A stretch of DNA of 64,000 nt from Marinobacter sp. F3R08 (GTDB lineage Bacteria; Pseudomonadota; Gammaproteobacteria; Pseudomonadales; Oleiphilaceae), in contig NZ_JAHKPI010000025.1 of assembly GCF_018860425.1 (NCBI RefSeq), positions 124,001 to 188,000 of the forward strand, written 5' to 3'. Both the position numbers and the translations under genes were made by a program. The stretch's first letter is position 1. Each line of letters starts with the position of its first letter. Below the pieces are notes generated by a model. It ran no database searches. It had not been told where the DNA came from and worked only from the letters and a program-made list of their open reading frames with translations. Below are positions 1 through 11,761 of this stretch, one piece after another.

Positions 1-277
1 AAAGCAGCTCCAGCCCGTCTTCGCTGACGGCGGCACCATCTTCTTCCGGGGGTAGTCCGAGGAAGAAGCGCATGGCCTGCTCAAGCCGGATGGCATCGGC
101 GGTGCTGCGAGTTATGACCAGGGTCAAGCCCAGATGCGCTCGTGCGCTCTCGCAGATGGCCAGCGCGTCACTGCTGCCGTTCAGTTGACCCCAGGTACGG
201 TGATCGGCTGGCCGGGACGGGAATGCCGGCGCAATCATGTTTGAGGGTGACGGGCGTGTGCTGGCACCTTGGCTCAT
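1..277 (-). CDS. mfd: Transcription-repair coupling factor Mfd, N-terminal fragment
   Basis: Mfd removes RNA polymerase stalled at DNA lesions and recruits UvrA. Only the first 92 residues are in the window; the rest lies beyond base 1. The translated start (MSQGASTRPS, then WGQLNGSSDALAICESA, then LEQAMRFFLGLPPEED) fits the N-terminal UvrB-like domain of the family, including the conserved run around the 'RLEQ..RFF' segment. The start is the ATG whose complement is at 275-277; an AGGAG lies about 13 bases upstream, rather far. The gene is divergent from gap, the same arrangement as mfd and the gap-like gene in pseudomonads, which supports the call. The identification rests on a short fragment plus context. 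Confidence 0.75.
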   Translation of the reverse strand, partial: MSQGASTRPSPSNMIAPAFPSRPADHRTWGQLNGSSDALAICESARAHLGLTLVITRSTADAIRLEQAMRFFLGLPPEEDGAAVSEDGLELL

Positions 278-336
278 GGGTGGTCTGGTTCTCCTGCTGA
301 GGATGTCCGGGAGGCGATAAGGCGCGTATTCTAACG

Positions 337-362
337 CTCGCCATGGCTACTGTCATGGCGAG
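337..362. repeat. 9-bp inverted repeat between mfd and gap
   Basis: CTCGCCATG at 337-345 is the perfect reverse complement of CATGGCGAG at 354-362, with an 8-base loop. It sits midway between the divergent starts of mfd and gap. It could be an operator or an mRNA hairpin. It does not match the HexR consensus I know (TTGT and ACAA half-sites), so no regulator is named. Confidence 0.5.
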
Positions 363-499
363 GCTGTTTCGGAAGACGTTTGCAAGGTTCTCCGGTGCAG
401 GCTATACGAACATCTCAGTAGTGTGTATTTGCGGTCAACCGCATTACGTTGGATAATGTGCGCCCCCAATTTCCAAGTGCCAACTGCAGAGGTCCTAGC

Positions 500-1969
500 G
501 TGAGTCACGAACAGATCAATCAGCACCTGTCCCACTGGACAGAAAGAGAATCCACCGCGGAAGCCATGATTCCGCTGATCGGCCGCCTCTACCGCAAGAA
601 CAATGTGGTTACTTCTGTATACGGTCGCGCCATCATTAACCAGTCTGTGATCGACATCATCCGTGCCCACCGGTTTGTGCGCCAGGTTGAAAACAGTGAG
701 CTTTCCGTTCATGACACCCTGCCGATCCTTCAGGCGATGGACAAGCTGGACCTTGGCCGCGCTCATGTGGACATTGGCAAGCTGGCGGTCAAGTTCAAGG
801 AAGAGGGCGGCGACCTGACCGAGTTCCTGAAGCGTGAAATCGGAACGGTCGTGGGGCAGTACGCGGCCCAATCCGAGGAAGATGCGAACAACGATACCAA
901 AGACGTGGTGCTCTACGGTTTTGGTCGTATCGGTCGGCTTCTAGCGCGCATTCTGATCGAGAAAGCCGGCGGTGGTAATAACCTGCGCCTCCGGGCGATT
1001 GTGGTTCGCCAGGGTGGTGCTGAGAACGATCTTGAGAAGCGTGCCAGTCTTCTGCGCCGCGATTCCGTTCACGGTCCGTTCGATGGCACCATCACCGTTG
1101 ACGAGCAGGAATCTGCGCTGATTGCCAATGGCAACTACATCAAGGTGATCTACTCCGACGGCCCAGACAAGGTGGATTACACCGAGTATGGCATCAACAA
1201 CGCCATCGTGGTCGACAATACCGGTAAGTGGCGCGATGAGGCAGGTCTTGGTCTGCATCTGAAGTCAAAGGGCGTGAGTCGGGTTATGCTGACGGCACCT
1301 GGCAAGGGCGACATCAAGAACATTGTTTTTGGCATTAACAACGACTGGATTACTGATGACGACAAGATCCTGTCGGCAGCCTCATGTACCACCAATGCCA
1401 TCACGCCGGTCCTGAAAGCGATTGAAGACGAGTACGGCATCGAAGATGGTCACGTTGAGACTGTTCATTCCTACACGAACGATCAGAACCTGATTGATAA
1501 CTACCACAAAGGCAGTCGTCGTGGACGCAGTGCGGCCCTTAACATGGTTATCACCGAGACGGGGGCTGCCAAGGCCGTCGCCAAGGCATTGCCGATTCTG
1601 AAGGGTAAGCTGACTGGTAACGCTATCCGGGTGCCGACGCCGAATGTCTCGATGGCGATTCTTAACCTCAACCTCAAGAAAGACGTTGATGTGGATGGTG
1701 TAAACGAATATCTGCGCGATATGGCGCTGCATTCGGAGCTGCAGAAGCAGATCGACTTTGTAAATTCTCCGGAAGTGGTTTCCACAGACTTTGTTGGTTC
1801 GCGTCATGCGGGTATTGTTGATGCGCAGGCAACGATTGCCAGTGGTAAGCGCCTGATTCTGTACGTCTGGTACGATAATGAGTTCGGCTACAGCGCGCAG
1901 GTGGTTCGCGTGGTCAGTCAGATGGCTGGCGTAAATTACCCGATCTTCCCCAAACGTGCGCGAGACTGA
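500..1969 (+). CDS. gap: Glyceraldehyde-3-phosphate dehydrogenase, long form
   Basis: NAD-dependent phosphorylating dehydrogenase of glycolysis/gluconeogenesis in the cytoplasm, 489 residues. The Rossmann fold begins near residue 135 (VLYGFGRIGRLLARIL). The catalytic cysteine is Cys296 in SAASCTTNAITP. The first ~134 residues are an extension absent from the ordinary ~335-residue enzyme, but typical of the long GAPDH of Pseudomonas and relatives. I chose the GTG at 500 because an AGAGG lies 7 bases upstream; an in-frame ATG at 449 has no comparable site. A strong terminator follows, so it is probably monocistronic. The long form is often considered gluconeogenic, but that is family knowledge and is not shown here. 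Confidence 0.9.
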   Translation: MSHEQINQHLSHWTERESTAEAMIPLIGRLYRKNNVVTSVYGRAIINQSVIDIIRAHRFVRQVENSELSVHDTLPILQAMDKLDLGRAHVDIGKLAVKFKEEGGDLTEFLKREIGTVVGQYAAQSEEDANNDTKDVVLYGFGRIGRLLARILIEKAGGGNNLRLRAIVVRQGGAENDLEKRASLLRRDSVHGPFDGTITVDEQESALIANGNYIKVIYSDGPDKVDYTEYGINNAIVVDNTGKWRDEAGLGLHLKSKGVSRVMLTAPGKGDIKNIVFGINNDWITDDDKILSAASCTTNAITPVLKAIEDEYGIEDGHVETVHSYTNDQNLIDNYHKGSRRGRSAALNMVITETGAAKAVAKALPILKGKLTGNAIRVPTPNVSMAILNLNLKKDVDVDGVNEYLRDMALHSELQKQIDFVNSPEVVSTDFVGSRHAGIVDAQATIASGKRLILYVWYDNEFGYSAQVVRVVSQMAGVNYPIFPKRARD

Positions 1970-2003
1970 GCGTATCGCACCGATTTGGTGAAGTGGATGT
2001 TCT

Positions 2004-2039
2004 GAAAAACCCCGACAGCATTGCTGTCGGGGTTTTTTC
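2004..2039 (+). terminator. Rho-independent terminator of gap
   Basis: A 10-bp perfect stem (CCCCGACAGC at 2010-2019, GCTGTCGGGG at 2023-2032) with a 3-base loop is followed by six T and preceded by a run of A. Confidence 0.92.
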
Positions 2040-2099
2040 TTTTCCGGCCTCGCACTCAGGGCGGTTTTAAGTCAGCGCGAAACCCGTTCCGGTTTCTGG

Positions 2100-3584
<1,485 letters not shown>

Positions 3585-3588
3585 TACG

Positions 3589-4797
3589 ATGGCTATCAGA
3601 CAGTTTCTCGATGGAATCGAGCATCACTTTGAAAAGGGTGGCAAGTACGAGCGTTGGTACGCTTTGTACGAGGCCGTAGACACCATTTTCTACACACCGG
3701 GCAAGGTAACCTCCACTACAGCGCATGTTCGCGACGGCGTAGACCTGAAGCGCATCATGATCACGGTGTGGATGTGTACCTTCCCGGCCATGTTCTTCGG
3801 TATGTGGAACATTGGTTTTCAGGCTAACAGCTTCCTTGCGTCCAATCCGGATGCCATGGTTGCTGACGGAGGCCTGCGGACTGCCTTTATCCAGGCACTT
3901 GCCGTCACCGGTGCCGGTGCGGGTCTTTGGGATAACTTCGTTTACGGTATGGCGTACTTCGTGCCCATCTACTTCGTGACTTTCGTGGTTGGTGGCTTCT
4001 GGGAAGTGCTGTTTGCCACCGTGCGTCGCCACGAAGTGAACGAAGGCTTCTTTGTTACATCGGTCCTGTTCGCTCTGATTTGCCCGCCCACCATCCCTCT
4101 GTGGCAGGTGGCTTTGGGCATCACCTTTGGTGTTGTAATCGGTAAGGAAGTGTTTGGCGGTACCGGCAAAAACTTCCTGAACCCCGCGCTGACTGGCCGT
4201 GCGTTCCTGTACTTTGCCTATCCGGCGCAGATTTCCGGTGACACAGTGTGGACCGCTGTTGATGGTTTCAGTGGCGCCACGGCGCTCAGCTGGGCTGCGA
4301 GCGGCGGCCTGGAAGCTCTGGAGGCTCAGATTGGCTGGATGAATGCCTTCGTGGGCACCATTCAGGGCTCCATGGGTGAAACCTCCACTCTGGCAGTGCT
4401 GATCGGCGGCCTGATTTTGCTGGCCATGAAGATTGCCAGTTACCGGATTGTTGGTGGTGTACTGATCGGTATGATTGGTATGTCCCTGCTATTGAACATC
4501 GTTGGTTCTGAAACCAATCCGATGTTCGCCATTCCGGCGCACTGGCATCTGGTCATGGGTGGTTTTGCCTTCGGTATGATGTTCATGGCAACCGATCCGG
4601 TTTCTGCTGCAATGACCAACACCGGTCGGTGGTGCTTTGGCATTCTCGTTGGTGTTATGACGGTGCTGATCCGGGTGGTTAACCCGGCCTTTCCGGAGGG
4701 CATCATGCTGGCCATCCTGTTCGCAAACCTGTTCGCGCCGCTGATGGACCACTATGTGGTTCAGGCCAACATCAAACGGAGGCTTGCTCGTGGCTAA
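3589..4797 (+). CDS. nqrB: Na+-NQR subunit B (membrane flavoprotein)
   Basis: Integral membrane subunit, 402 residues, with many hydrophobic segments. It carries FMN covalently linked by a phosphoester to a threonine; the matching SGAT motif is here (GFSGATALS) with Thr231 as the expected attachment site. It also contributes to the quinone site and the sodium path. It starts 4 bases after nqrA ends and overlaps nqrC by 8 bases, indicating translational coupling. ApbE, encoded downstream, is the enzyme expected to attach the flavin. Confidence 0.96.
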   Translation: MAIRQFLDGIEHHFEKGGKYERWYALYEAVDTIFYTPGKVTSTTAHVRDGVDLKRIMITVWMCTFPAMFFGMWNIGFQANSFLASNPDAMVADGGLRTAFIQALAVTGAGAGLWDNFVYGMAYFVPIYFVTFVVGGFWEVLFATVRRHEVNEGFFVTSVLFALICPPTIPLWQVALGITFGVVIGKEVFGGTGKNFLNPALTGRAFLYFAYPAQISGDTVWTAVDGFSGATALSWAASGGLEALEAQIGWMNAFVGTIQGSMGETSTLAVLIGGLILLAMKIASYRIVGGVLIGMIGMSLLLNIVGSETNPMFAIPAHWHLVMGGFAFGMMFMATDPVSAAMTNTGRWCFGILVGVMTVLIRVVNPAFPEGIMLAILFANLFAPLMDHYVVQANIKRRLARG

Positions 4798-5593
4798 AGC
4801 TAAAGAAACCGTCTCCCGCACGCTGGTCGTCGCGTTGGTGCTGAGTATTGCGTTCTCTGTGGTGGTTTCCACCGCGGCGGTAATGCTTCGTCCGGCGCAG
4901 ATCCAGAACCAGAACCTGGATATCAAGAGCAATATTCTGTCTGCCGCTGGCATGCTGGAACCTGGCTCAAGCGCCGAACAAATTGAAGATGCGTTCGAGC
5001 GTTTTGACGTCCGACTGGTTGATCTGGATACCGGTGAGTTTGTTGATCCTTCCGCTGTGGGCGTCCAGGACCCCATGAAGTACGATATGTACAAGGCGGC
5101 TTCGGATCCCCAGATGTCGACCAACATTCCTTCCTCGGAAGACAAAGCCGGTATCAAGCGTCGGCCGAATGTTGCCAAGGTCTACACCATGAGTGAGAAC
5201 GGCCAGATTAATCGCGTGGTTCTTCCGATCCACGGTTACGGTCTCTGGTCTACGTTGTATGGCTTCATCTCCCTCGAGGGCGACCTTAACACCATCGAAG
5301 GGCTCGGGTTCTATGCTCACGCAGAAACCCCTGGCCTGGGTGGTGAGGTGGACAACCCGCGCTGGAAGCGCCAGTGGGTTGGCAAGGAGGTCTATAATGA
5401 AGACCGTTCCGAGCCTCAGGTTCGCCTGGTCAAAGGGGGTGTGAGCGCAGACGCACAGGACAAGGAGCACAAGGTTGATGCCCTCTCCGGTGCAACTCTG
5501 ACAAGTCGTGGCGTTGAACATTTGGTTAATTACTGGATGGGCGACCGCGGTTACGCGCCGTTCCTGAAAAAACTTCGTGAAGGGGAGGTCTGA
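4790..5593 (+). CDS. nqrC: Na+-NQR subunit C (periplasmic flavoprotein)
   Basis: NqrC has one N-terminal membrane helix (about residues 8-30) and a periplasmic FMN domain. The covalent FMN site SGAT is present ([12 protein letters not shown], Thr236 of 267). The start is the GTG at 4790, preceded by ACGGAGG with 7-base spacing; it lies inside the end of nqrB. An upstream in-frame ATG at 4754 would need a much longer overlap and lacks a ribosome site. Alternative start codon use here may tune stoichiometry, though that is inference. Confidence 0.95.
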   Translation: MAKAKETVSRTLVVALVLSIAFSVVVSTAAVMLRPAQIQNQNLDIKSNILSAAGMLEPGSSAEQIEDAFERFDVRLVDLDTGEFVDPSAVGVQDPMKYDMYKAASDPQMSTNIPSSEDKAGIKRRPNVAKVYTMSENGQINRVVLPIHGYGLWSTLYGFISLEGDLNTIEGLGFYAHAETPGLGGEVDNPRWKRQWVGKEVYNEDRSEPQVRLVKGGVSADAQDKEHKVDALSGATLTSRGVEHLVNYWMGDRGYAPFLKKLREGEV

Positions 5594-5595
5594 TC

Positions 5596-6261
5596 ATGGC
5601 AGATGCATCAGCCAAACAGGTTCTCTTCGAACCGATCTTCAGCAATAACCCGATTGCCCTGCAAATCCTGGGCATCTGTTCAGCGCTGGCGGTAACTACC
5701 AGCATGAACGTTACTCTCGTGATGTGTGCGGCTGTTACCGCCGTCACCGCATTTTCCAACCTTGCGGTGTCTCTGGTGCGAACCCAGATTCCGGGCAGTA
5801 TCCGGATTATCGTCCAGATGACCATCATTGCTTCTCTGGTTATCGTGGTTGACCAGCTACTGAAAGCCTACGCCTATGAGATTTCCAAGCAGCTGTCGGT
5901 ATTCGTTGGTCTGATCATCACCAACTGTATCGTTATGGGCCGCGCGGAAGGCTTTGCGATGAAGAACGGTCCCTGGATGAGCTTCCTGGACGGCGTTGGT
6001 AACGGTCTGGGTTACTCTGTACTTCTGATCTTCGTTGCCTTCTTCCGTGAGCTTCTGGGTGCCGGTTCTCTGTTCGGTGTTTCCCTGATGCCGGTAGTTA
6101 ACGAAGGTGGCTGGTATATCCCGAACGGTCTGCTGTTGCTGCCACCGAGTGCGTTCTTCATTATCGGCCTGGCAATCTGGGGTCTGCGGACCTGGAAGCC
6201 GGAGCAGGTTGAGGATCCGGACTATAAAATGTCTCGCCACGTAGCCAAGGAGGCCTTCTGA
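5596..6261 (+). CDS. nqrD: Na+-NQR subunit D
   Basis: Hydrophobic 221-residue subunit of the RnfA/NqrD/NqrE family. It starts 2 bases after nqrC stops, with GGGGAGG upstream. In the family, NqrD and NqrE are inverted-topology homologues that together hold an iron centre through cysteines within the membrane. Cysteines suited to this are visible in [12 protein letters not shown] and [12 protein letters not shown]. The last base of its stop codon is the first base of nqrE. Confidence 0.95.
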   Translation: MADASAKQVLFEPIFSNNPIALQILGICSALAVTTSMNVTLVMCAAVTAVTAFSNLAVSLVRTQIPGSIRIIVQMTIIASLVIVVDQLLKAYAYEISKQLSVFVGLIITNCIVMGRAEGFAMKNGPWMSFLDGVGNGLGYSVLLIFVAFFRELLGAGSLFGVSLMPVVNEGGWYIPNGLLLLPPSAFFIIGLAIWGLRTWKPEQVEDPDYKMSRHVAKEAF

Positions 6262-6869
6262 TGGAACACTATATCAGTTTGATTCTGAAGGCCGTTTTCG
6301 TTGAAAACATGGCTCTGGCATTCTTTCTGGGGATGTGTACCTTCCTGGCGATCTCCAAGAAGATCGAGGCTGCAACGGGGCTTGGTATTGCCGTCGTGGT
6401 CGTGCTGACTGTCACCGTTCCGGTCAATAATCTGCTGTACAACAGCATTCTGCGCGAAGGCGCTCTGGGCTGGGCTGGGCTACCTAACGTAGACCTGAGC
6501 TTTCTCGGATTGCTGACGTATATCGGTGTAATCGCGGCAATTGTCCAGATCATGGAAATGGTCTTGGACAAGTATATCCCGGCTCTTTATGCCGCTCTGG
6601 GCGTGTTCCTGCCACTGATTACAGTGAACTGTGCCATTCTGGGTGCCTCGCTGTTTATGGTCGAGCGTGATTACACCTTTGGCGAAAGCCTGGTGTATGG
6701 CTTCGGTGCCGGCCTCGGCTGGGCCCTGGCGATCATTGCACTGGCGGGTATCCGCGAGAAGCTGAAGTACAGTGACGTTCCGGAAGGTCTGCGTGGCCTG
6801 GGTATCACCTTCATTACGGTGGGTCTGATGTCCCTGGGCTTTATGTCCTTCTCCGGTATCTCACTGTAA
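6261..6869 (+). CDS. nqrE: Na+-NQR subunit E
   Basis: Hydrophobic 202-residue partner of NqrD. The membrane cysteines expected to bind iron are visible in [12 protein letters not shown] and [12 protein letters not shown]. It starts within the stop codon of nqrD (TGATG), so the two are translationally coupled and likely made 1:1. NqrM, further downstream in the cluster, is the known factor for iron delivery to this pair. Confidence 0.95.
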   Translation: MEHYISLILKAVFVENMALAFFLGMCTFLAISKKIEAATGLGIAVVVVLTVTVPVNNLLYNSILREGALGWAGLPNVDLSFLGLLTYIGVIAAIVQIMEMVLDKYIPALYAALGVFLPLITVNCAILGASLFMVERDYTFGESLVYGFGAGLGWALAIIALAGIREKLKYSDVPEGLRGLGITFITVGLMSLGFMSFSGISL

Positions 6870-6906
6870 CTCACCCGGTGATTCGGTTTAACGAAAAGGC
6901 GAGACC

Positions 6907-8133
6907 ATGAATACAGAAATTATTCTCGGCGTGGTCATGTTCACCGTTATCGTTCTGGCTCTGGTCGCAGTGATACTTGCGGCCCGGTCCAGGTTGGTAA
7001 GCACCGGTGATGTGACCATTGAGATCAACGACGATCCTGAACACACGCTGAAGACCGAAGCCGGCGGCAAGCTGCTCGGTACTCTGGCGAACAGCGGTAT
7101 TTTCCTGTCCTCTGCCTGTGGTGGTGGGGGTACCTGCGCCCAGTGCAAGTGCAAGGTACTGGATGGCGGCGGCGCCATGCTGCCAACGGAAAAGACCCAC
7201 TTCACCAATCGTGAAGAGAAAGAAGGCTGGCGTCTGTCCTGCCAGGTTCCTGTAAAGCAGGATATGAAGGTGGAAGTGCCGGAAGAGTTCTTCGGCGTCA
7301 AAAAGTGGGAATGTGAGGTTGTCTCCAACCACAACGTGGCCACCTTCATCAAAGAACTGGTGCTCAAACTGCCCGAAGGCGAGGAAGTGGATTTCCGTGC
7401 CGGTGGTTACGTTCAGCTTGAATGCCCTCCCTATGAAATCAATTTCAAGGATTTCGATATCGAGGAGGAGTTCCACGAAGACTGGGACAAGCATGACATC
7501 TGGCGTTACAAGGCCATTAACAAGGAAGAAACCATCCGGGCCTATTCCATGGCGAACTACCCGGAAGAGAAAGGTGTTCTCAAATTCAATATCCGTATTG
7601 CTACGCCGCCCCCCGGAACCGATCACAACCCGGGCATCATGTCGAGCTACGTGTTCAACCTGAAGCCGGGTGACAAAGTGACCGTAATGGGGCCATTCGG
7701 TGAGTTCTTCGCGAAGAAGACCGACGCCGAGATGGTCTTCATCGGCGGTGGTGCGGGTATGGCACCCATGCGTTCCCATATTTTTGACCAGCTCAAGCGT
7801 CTGAATTCCAAGCGCAAGATCAGCTTCTGGTACGGCGCGCGAAGCGTCCGCGAGATGTTCTATGTAGAGGACTTTGACGGGCTGGCCGAAGAGAATGACA
7901 ACTTCGAGTGGCACGTCGCTCTCTCTGACGCGCTGCCAGAAGATAACTGGGAAGGGCCAACCGGCTTTATCCATAACGTGTTGTATGAGAACTACCTGAA
8001 GGACCACCCGGCTCCTGAAGACTGTGAGTTTTACATGTGTGGGCCCCCGATCATGAACGCGTCCGTCATCAAGATGCTCAAGGATCTGGGTGTTGAAGAC
8101 GAAAACATCATGCTGGATGACTTTGGAGGCTAA
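6907..8133 (+). CDS. nqrF: Na+-NQR subunit F (NADH dehydrogenase subunit)
   Basis: The electron entry subunit: an N-terminal membrane helix (residues 5-25), a [2Fe-2S] domain, then an FAD/NADH-binding reductase domain. The iron-sulphur ligands are Cys71, Cys77, Cys80 and Cys112 ([11 protein letters not shown] and LSCQ). The flavin motif RAYSMANYP and the NAD motif [12 protein letters not shown] follow, and the protein ends in the usual LDDFGG. It is 408 residues, normal for the family. A 37-base gap separates it from nqrE. Confidence 0.96.
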   Translation: MNTEIILGVVMFTVIVLALVAVILAARSRLVSTGDVTIEINDDPEHTLKTEAGGKLLGTLANSGIFLSSACGGGGTCAQCKCKVLDGGGAMLPTEKTHFTNREEKEGWRLSCQVPVKQDMKVEVPEEFFGVKKWECEVVSNHNVATFIKELVLKLPEGEEVDFRAGGYVQLECPPYEINFKDFDIEEEFHEDWDKHDIWRYKAINKEETIRAYSMANYPEEKGVLKFNIRIATPPPGTDHNPGIMSSYVFNLKPGDKVTVMGPFGEFFAKKTDAEMVFIGGGAGMAPMRSHIFDQLKRLNSKRKISFWYGARSVREMFYVEDFDGLAEENDNFEWHVALSDALPEDNWEGPTGFIHNVLYENYLKDHPAPEDCEFYMCGPPIMNASVIKMLKDLGVEDENIMLDDFGG

Positions 8134-8142
8134 GCAGTCCTG

Positions 8143-9192
8143 ATGACATTCAGCATGATTCGACCCGCCAGGGTGGCCCTGGTCAGTGCTTTTACAGCGC
8201 TGGCCTTTGCCATTCTGGCGGGTTGTTCGTTTGAGCCAGAAGAAAAAATCTGGGAAATCTCCGGTCCTGTCTTCGGGACCAGCTACCACATCAATGTTGT
8301 ATTGACGGAGGATCAGGGAAGGCTTGAAACTCTGGCACAGGGCATTGAGGGGGTCCTTGACGGTGTGGACGCATCAATGTCCACCTGGCGAGAGGATTCG
8401 GAGCTGTCTCGTTTCAATCAACGGACAGACCAGTCTGACTGGGTGTCGGTGTCCGATGAATTGTATGAGGTTCTACTGAAGGCCGAAGAGATTTCAACAC
8501 TCACTGACGGTGCCTTTGATGTAACCATCGGGCCGGTAGTTAATCTATGGGGCTTCGGGCCACAGGCGCGACCGGAACAGGTGCCTTCGGAGGCATTACT
8601 TGCAAAATCTCTGTCCGAGACAGGGTTTGAAAAGCTTGAGCTCCGGAGTGATCCGCCTGCAGTGCGAGCCGTTCCGCCGCAATATGTTGATCTGTCAGCC
8701 ATTGCCAAGGGGTATGGTGTGGATGCGGTTGCCCGTTTCCTTGACGAGCAGGGCGTTCAGGCGTATCTGGTGGAGATAGGCGGTGAGGTTCGAGTTAATG
8801 GTCGCAAGCCCGACGGCAGCACCTGGAGGCTGGCCATCGAAAGGCCAGTGTCTGAAGCCCGGGAGGTAAACCGGGTGGTGGCGCTGGACGCACGCGCAAT
8901 GGCGACCTCCGGGGACTATCGTAACTATTACGAATCGGAAGGCCGGCGGTATTCTCATACAATAGACCCTGCGACTGGTGAGCCGATTGCTCACAAACTG
9001 GCATCGGTTACCGTTATTGCGGATGATTGTATGACGGCAGACGCTCTCGCGACCGGTTTTAATGTGATGGGCTTCCAGCCAGCCTATGCGCTTGCGGTTA
9101 GGGAGAATATCCCGGCTTATTTTATTGTCAGGACAGATCAAGGTTTCGAGACGCATCAGACGCCGGCCTTTTCGTCCTACGTGACTCAATGA
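8143..9192 (+). CDS. apbE: FAD:protein FMN transferase (ApbE), lipoprotein
   Basis: ApbE transfers FMN from FAD to threonine in SGAT motifs, here expected to be those of NqrB and NqrC. The protein is 349 residues. It has a lipoprotein signal ending in LAGC, so the mature enzyme is anchored to a membrane on the periplasmic side. Family segments are clear: PVFGTSYHI, AFDVTIGPVVNLWGFG, DLSAIAKGYGVDAV, VEIGGEVRVNG and SHTIDPATGEP. It starts 9 bases after nqrF. The ATG at 8155 is an alternative start that would still leave a signal peptide. Confidence 0.94.
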   Translation: MTFSMIRPARVALVSAFTALAFAILAGCSFEPEEKIWEISGPVFGTSYHINVVLTEDQGRLETLAQGIEGVLDGVDASMSTWREDSELSRFNQRTDQSDWVSVSDELYEVLLKAEEISTLTDGAFDVTIGPVVNLWGFGPQARPEQVPSEALLAKSLSETGFEKLELRSDPPAVRAVPPQYVDLSAIAKGYGVDAVARFLDEQGVQAYLVEIGGEVRVNGRKPDGSTWRLAIERPVSEAREVNRVVALDARAMATSGDYRNYYESEGRRYSHTIDPATGEPIAHKLASVTVIADDCMTADALATGFNVMGFQPAYALAVRENIPAYFIVRTDQGFETHQTPAFSSYVTQ

Positions 9193-9201
9193 GGGGGCAA
9201 C

Positions 9202-9441
9202 ATGGGTACCTTTCTTTTGGTTCTGTTGATTGTCGTGCTGCTGGTTGCAGCCATGTCTGTCGGCGTGATGTTCGGGCGTAAGCCCATTAGTGGGACTTGC
9301 GGCGGAATCGGCGCTCTCGGTATTAATCAGTCATGTGATATTTGCGGTGGCAATACCCAGAAGTGCGAAGAAGAAAATGAGCGGCTGGCGAATGAAGGCA
9401 AAGAGCCCGAGTCTCTTGGTTACGATGCCACCAGGCATTGA
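9202..9441 (+). CDS. nqrM: Na+-NQR maturation protein NqrM
   Basis: Small 79-residue protein (formerly DUF539) with an N-terminal membrane helix (residues 2-22) and a cysteine cluster (GTCGGIGALG, QSCDICGGN, KCEEEN). NqrM is required to place iron in the NqrD/NqrE site, and its conserved cysteines probably carry the metal. It follows apbE by 9 bases and has GAGGGGG upstream. It closes the nqr operon; sthA begins 58 bases later. Confidence 0.92.
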   Translation: MGTFLLVLLIVVLLVAAMSVGVMFGRKPISGTCGGIGALGINQSCDICGGNTQKCEEENERLANEGKEPESLGYDATRH

Positions 9442-9499
9442 TCGGATTCTGAAAATCATAACCACCATTTCACGACGTAGATAAGGAGTCACTGCGCGC

Positions 9500-10891
9500 A
9501 TGGCAGAGCATCATTACGACGTTGTCGTTATCGGGGCTGGTCCGTCCGGCGAAGGCGCGGCGATGAATGCGACGAAACACGGTAAGCGTGTCGCGATCAT
9601 CGAAGACAAGCCAACGGTCGGCGGCAACTGCACTCACTGGGGCACGATTCCCTCCAAGGCGTTGCGTCATTCCGTCAAGCAGATCATTACGTTCAACACC
9701 AATCAGATGTTCCGGGATATTGGTGAGCCTCGCTGGTTCTCTTTCCCCCGGGTTCTTCAGAATGCCCAGAAGGTGATTGGCAAGCAGGTCAAGCTGAGGA
9801 CTCAGTTCTACTCTCGGAACCGGGTCGACCTGATTAATGGCCGGGCCTACTTCATTGATCACAACCGGATTGAAGTTCGTGGCAGCAAGTCCTCGGACAT
9901 TCTGCACTTCAAGCAAGCGATCATCGCCACCGGATCCAGGCCCTATCTGCCACCGGATGTGGACTTCCGTCACCACCGGATCTATAACTCGGACACTATT
10001 CTGAATTTGTCTCACACGCCCAGGACCCTGATTATCTATGGTGCCGGTGTCATTGGCTCAGAGTACGCCTCGATTTTTGCCGGGTTGGGGGTGAAGGTAG
10101 ATCTGATTAACCCGGGTAGCCGTCTGTTGTCGTTCCTGGATGACGAGATCTCCGATGCGCTGAGCTATCATTTGCGCAATAACGGTGTTCTGGTACGTCA
10201 TAACGAGCAGTACGAGTCGGTGGTGGGTGATGACCACGGGGTGGTTCTTTCGCTGCAGTCCGGCAAGAAAATCCGGGCAGATGCGTTTCTATGGTGCAAC
10301 GGCCGCAGCGGCAATACTGAAAAACTGGGCCTGGAGACTGTTGGGCTGGTGCCCAATGGGCGCGGTCAGCTCGCCGTTGATGAACACTATCGTACTGAGG
10401 TAGAAAACATCTACGCTGCCGGAGATGTCATTGGCTGGCCGAGTCTGGCAAGTGCGGCTTATGACCAGGGGCGCTCGGCATCCTCGGATATCGTTGATGA
10501 TGATTATTTCCGCTTTGTTTCAGACGTACCTACCGGTATTTACACCATTCCGGAAATCAGTTCGGTTGGTAAAACCGAGCGTGAACTGACGGAAGCCAAG
10601 GTGCCGTACGAAATCGGTCAGGCCTTCTTCAAGGATCTGGCTCGTGCGCAGATTACGGGTGAAGCCGTAGGCATGCTCAAAATTCTGTTCCATCGGGAGA
10701 CCCGTCAGATTCTCGGAATCCACTGCTTTGGAGACCAGGCAGCAGAGATCGTCCATATCGGTCAGGCAATAATGAATCAGGAGGGTGAGGCAAACTCTCT
10801 GAATTACTTCATCAATACCACGTTTAACTATCCTACGATGGCCGAAGCCTACCGTGTTGCGGCACTGAACGGACTGAACCGAATCTTCTAA
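9500..10891 (+). CDS. sthA: Soluble pyridine nucleotide transhydrogenase
   Basis: Cytoplasmic flavoprotein that moves reducing equivalents between NADPH and NAD+. It is 463 residues of the dihydrolipoamide dehydrogenase superfamily. The FAD motif GAGPSGEG is near residue 12 and a second nucleotide fold begins at [14 protein letters not shown]. The redox disulphide of the superfamily is broken: in [13 protein letters not shown] the second cysteine position is Thr49. This is diagnostic of SthA as against lipoamide dehydrogenase or glutathione reductase. AAGGAG lies 11 bases before the ATG. It may be co-transcribed with nqr; no terminator separates them. Confidence 0.94.
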   Translation: MAEHHYDVVVIGAGPSGEGAAMNATKHGKRVAIIEDKPTVGGNCTHWGTIPSKALRHSVKQIITFNTNQMFRDIGEPRWFSFPRVLQNAQKVIGKQVKLRTQFYSRNRVDLINGRAYFIDHNRIEVRGSKSSDILHFKQAIIATGSRPYLPPDVDFRHHRIYNSDTILNLSHTPRTLIIYGAGVIGSEYASIFAGLGVKVDLINPGSRLLSFLDDEISDALSYHLRNNGVLVRHNEQYESVVGDDHGVVLSLQSGKKIRADAFLWCNGRSGNTEKLGLETVGLVPNGRGQLAVDEHYRTEVENIYAAGDVIGWPSLASAAYDQGRSASSDIVDDDYFRFVSDVPTGIYTIPEISSVGKTERELTEAKVPYEIGQAFFKDLARAQITGEAVGMLKILFHRETRQILGIHCFGDQAAEIVHIGQAIMNQEGEANSLNYFINTTFNYPTMAEAYRVAALNGLNRIF

Positions 10892-10909
10892 CGGGTCGCC
10901 AAGCCAATG

Positions 10910-10943
10910 CCGGAAGCAGATGGAAGTGTGTATCTGCTTCCGG
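10910..10943. terminator. Inverted repeat between convergent sthA and gdpD
   Basis: An 11-bp perfect stem (CCGGAAGCAGA at 10910-10920, TCTGCTTCCGG at 10933-10943) has a 12-base loop. It lies between convergent genes and probably ends both transcripts. There is no clear T tract, so factor-independent termination is uncertain. Confidence 0.55.
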
Positions 10944-10966
10944 ATTGATCATTCAGACGCCCGGAT

Positions 10967-11761
10967 TCATCCTACCGACAGGCTGGTTTTGTTTCCCAGC
11001 ACAGTTTCATGACTCTGGGGAAGCGCAAGAAACGACCTGGCCCTGTTGTCAAAAAACATCCGGGTGCTGGTTGGGTAATCGGTAATTATGCTATCTACCC
11101 CCATTTCTTCCAGTTGCAACATGTCGTGAATCCGGTTCACGGTCCATGTGGACACGTGCATGCCGCGTCGATGGGCCTGTTCAACCAGCGCTTTTGAGCA
11201 CAGTTTCCAGTTGATACAGAGATACTCGCAGCCCAGCCGGCTGGCCACACTGAGGGGACGTGGAAACTTGCGCTCGGCCACCAGGCCAATACGAATGTTC
11301 TTATTCCGTCGCCGGATCTGTTTCAGGAACCAGGTGTCAGCGGAGGTTATGGCAACGTTCTGGCAAAGGTTGCGTCGCTGAATGACTTCGGTCAGCCGGT
11401 TGCTGAGGATGTTCAGTCTTTGGCGGCTATCCTTTTTGACTTCCAGTTGCAGATGTTCGAGATCGTCAAACTGGTCCAGAAGATCCTCCAACTCCGGGAT
11501 CCCTGTTGCCGTGGGCCAGGAAGCGGTGTTGTGACGAGCATCCATGGCCGCCAGTTCGTCGGCCGTAAATTGGCTGATGCTGCCTTTGTGACGGGTTGTC
11601 CGGTCTACGGACAGATCATGAATCAGAACCGGCTTGCCGTCTTTGGACAGCACCAGATCCAGCTCGAAATGCCGGATGCCATGCCGGTAGGCATGGATGA
11701 ATCCTGAAAGGGTGTTTTCGGGGGCCTCGCCCTTTGCGCCCCTGTGTCCGTAGACAATCAT
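10967..11761 (-). CDS. Glycerophosphodiester phosphodiesterase
   Basis: Hydrolyses glycerophosphodiesters, released in phospholipid turnover, to glycerol-3-phosphate and an alcohol. It is 264 residues, a GDPD-type TIM barrel. The catalytic and metal residues are visible: His6-Arg7 (YGHRGAKGEAPENT), Glu33 and Asp35 (FELDL) and His48 (LIHD). There is no signal peptide, so it is likely cytoplasmic and more like UgpQ than periplasmic GlpQ. Its start overlaps the stop of the upstream DAHP synthase gene (ATGA), so it is the last gene of that operon. Confidence 0.88.
   Translation of the reverse strand: MIVYGHRGAKGEAPENTLSGFIHAYRHGIRHFELDLVLSKDGKPVLIHDLSVDRTTRHKGSISQFTADELAAMDARHNTASWPTATGIPELEDLLDQFDDLEHLQLEVKKDSRQRLNILSNRLTEVIQRRNLCQNVAITSADTWFLKQIRRRNKNIRIGLVAERKFPRPLSVASRLGCEYLCINWKLCSKALVEQAHRRGMHVSTWTVNRIHDMLQLEEMGVDSIITDYPTSTRMFFDNRARSFLALPQSHETVLGNKTSLSVG

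Noticed and set aside
6871..8289. A 472-codon open frame antisense to nqrF
   Set aside because: It is a shadow of nqrF, has no family features, and runs opposite to an obviously real gene with conserved motifs.
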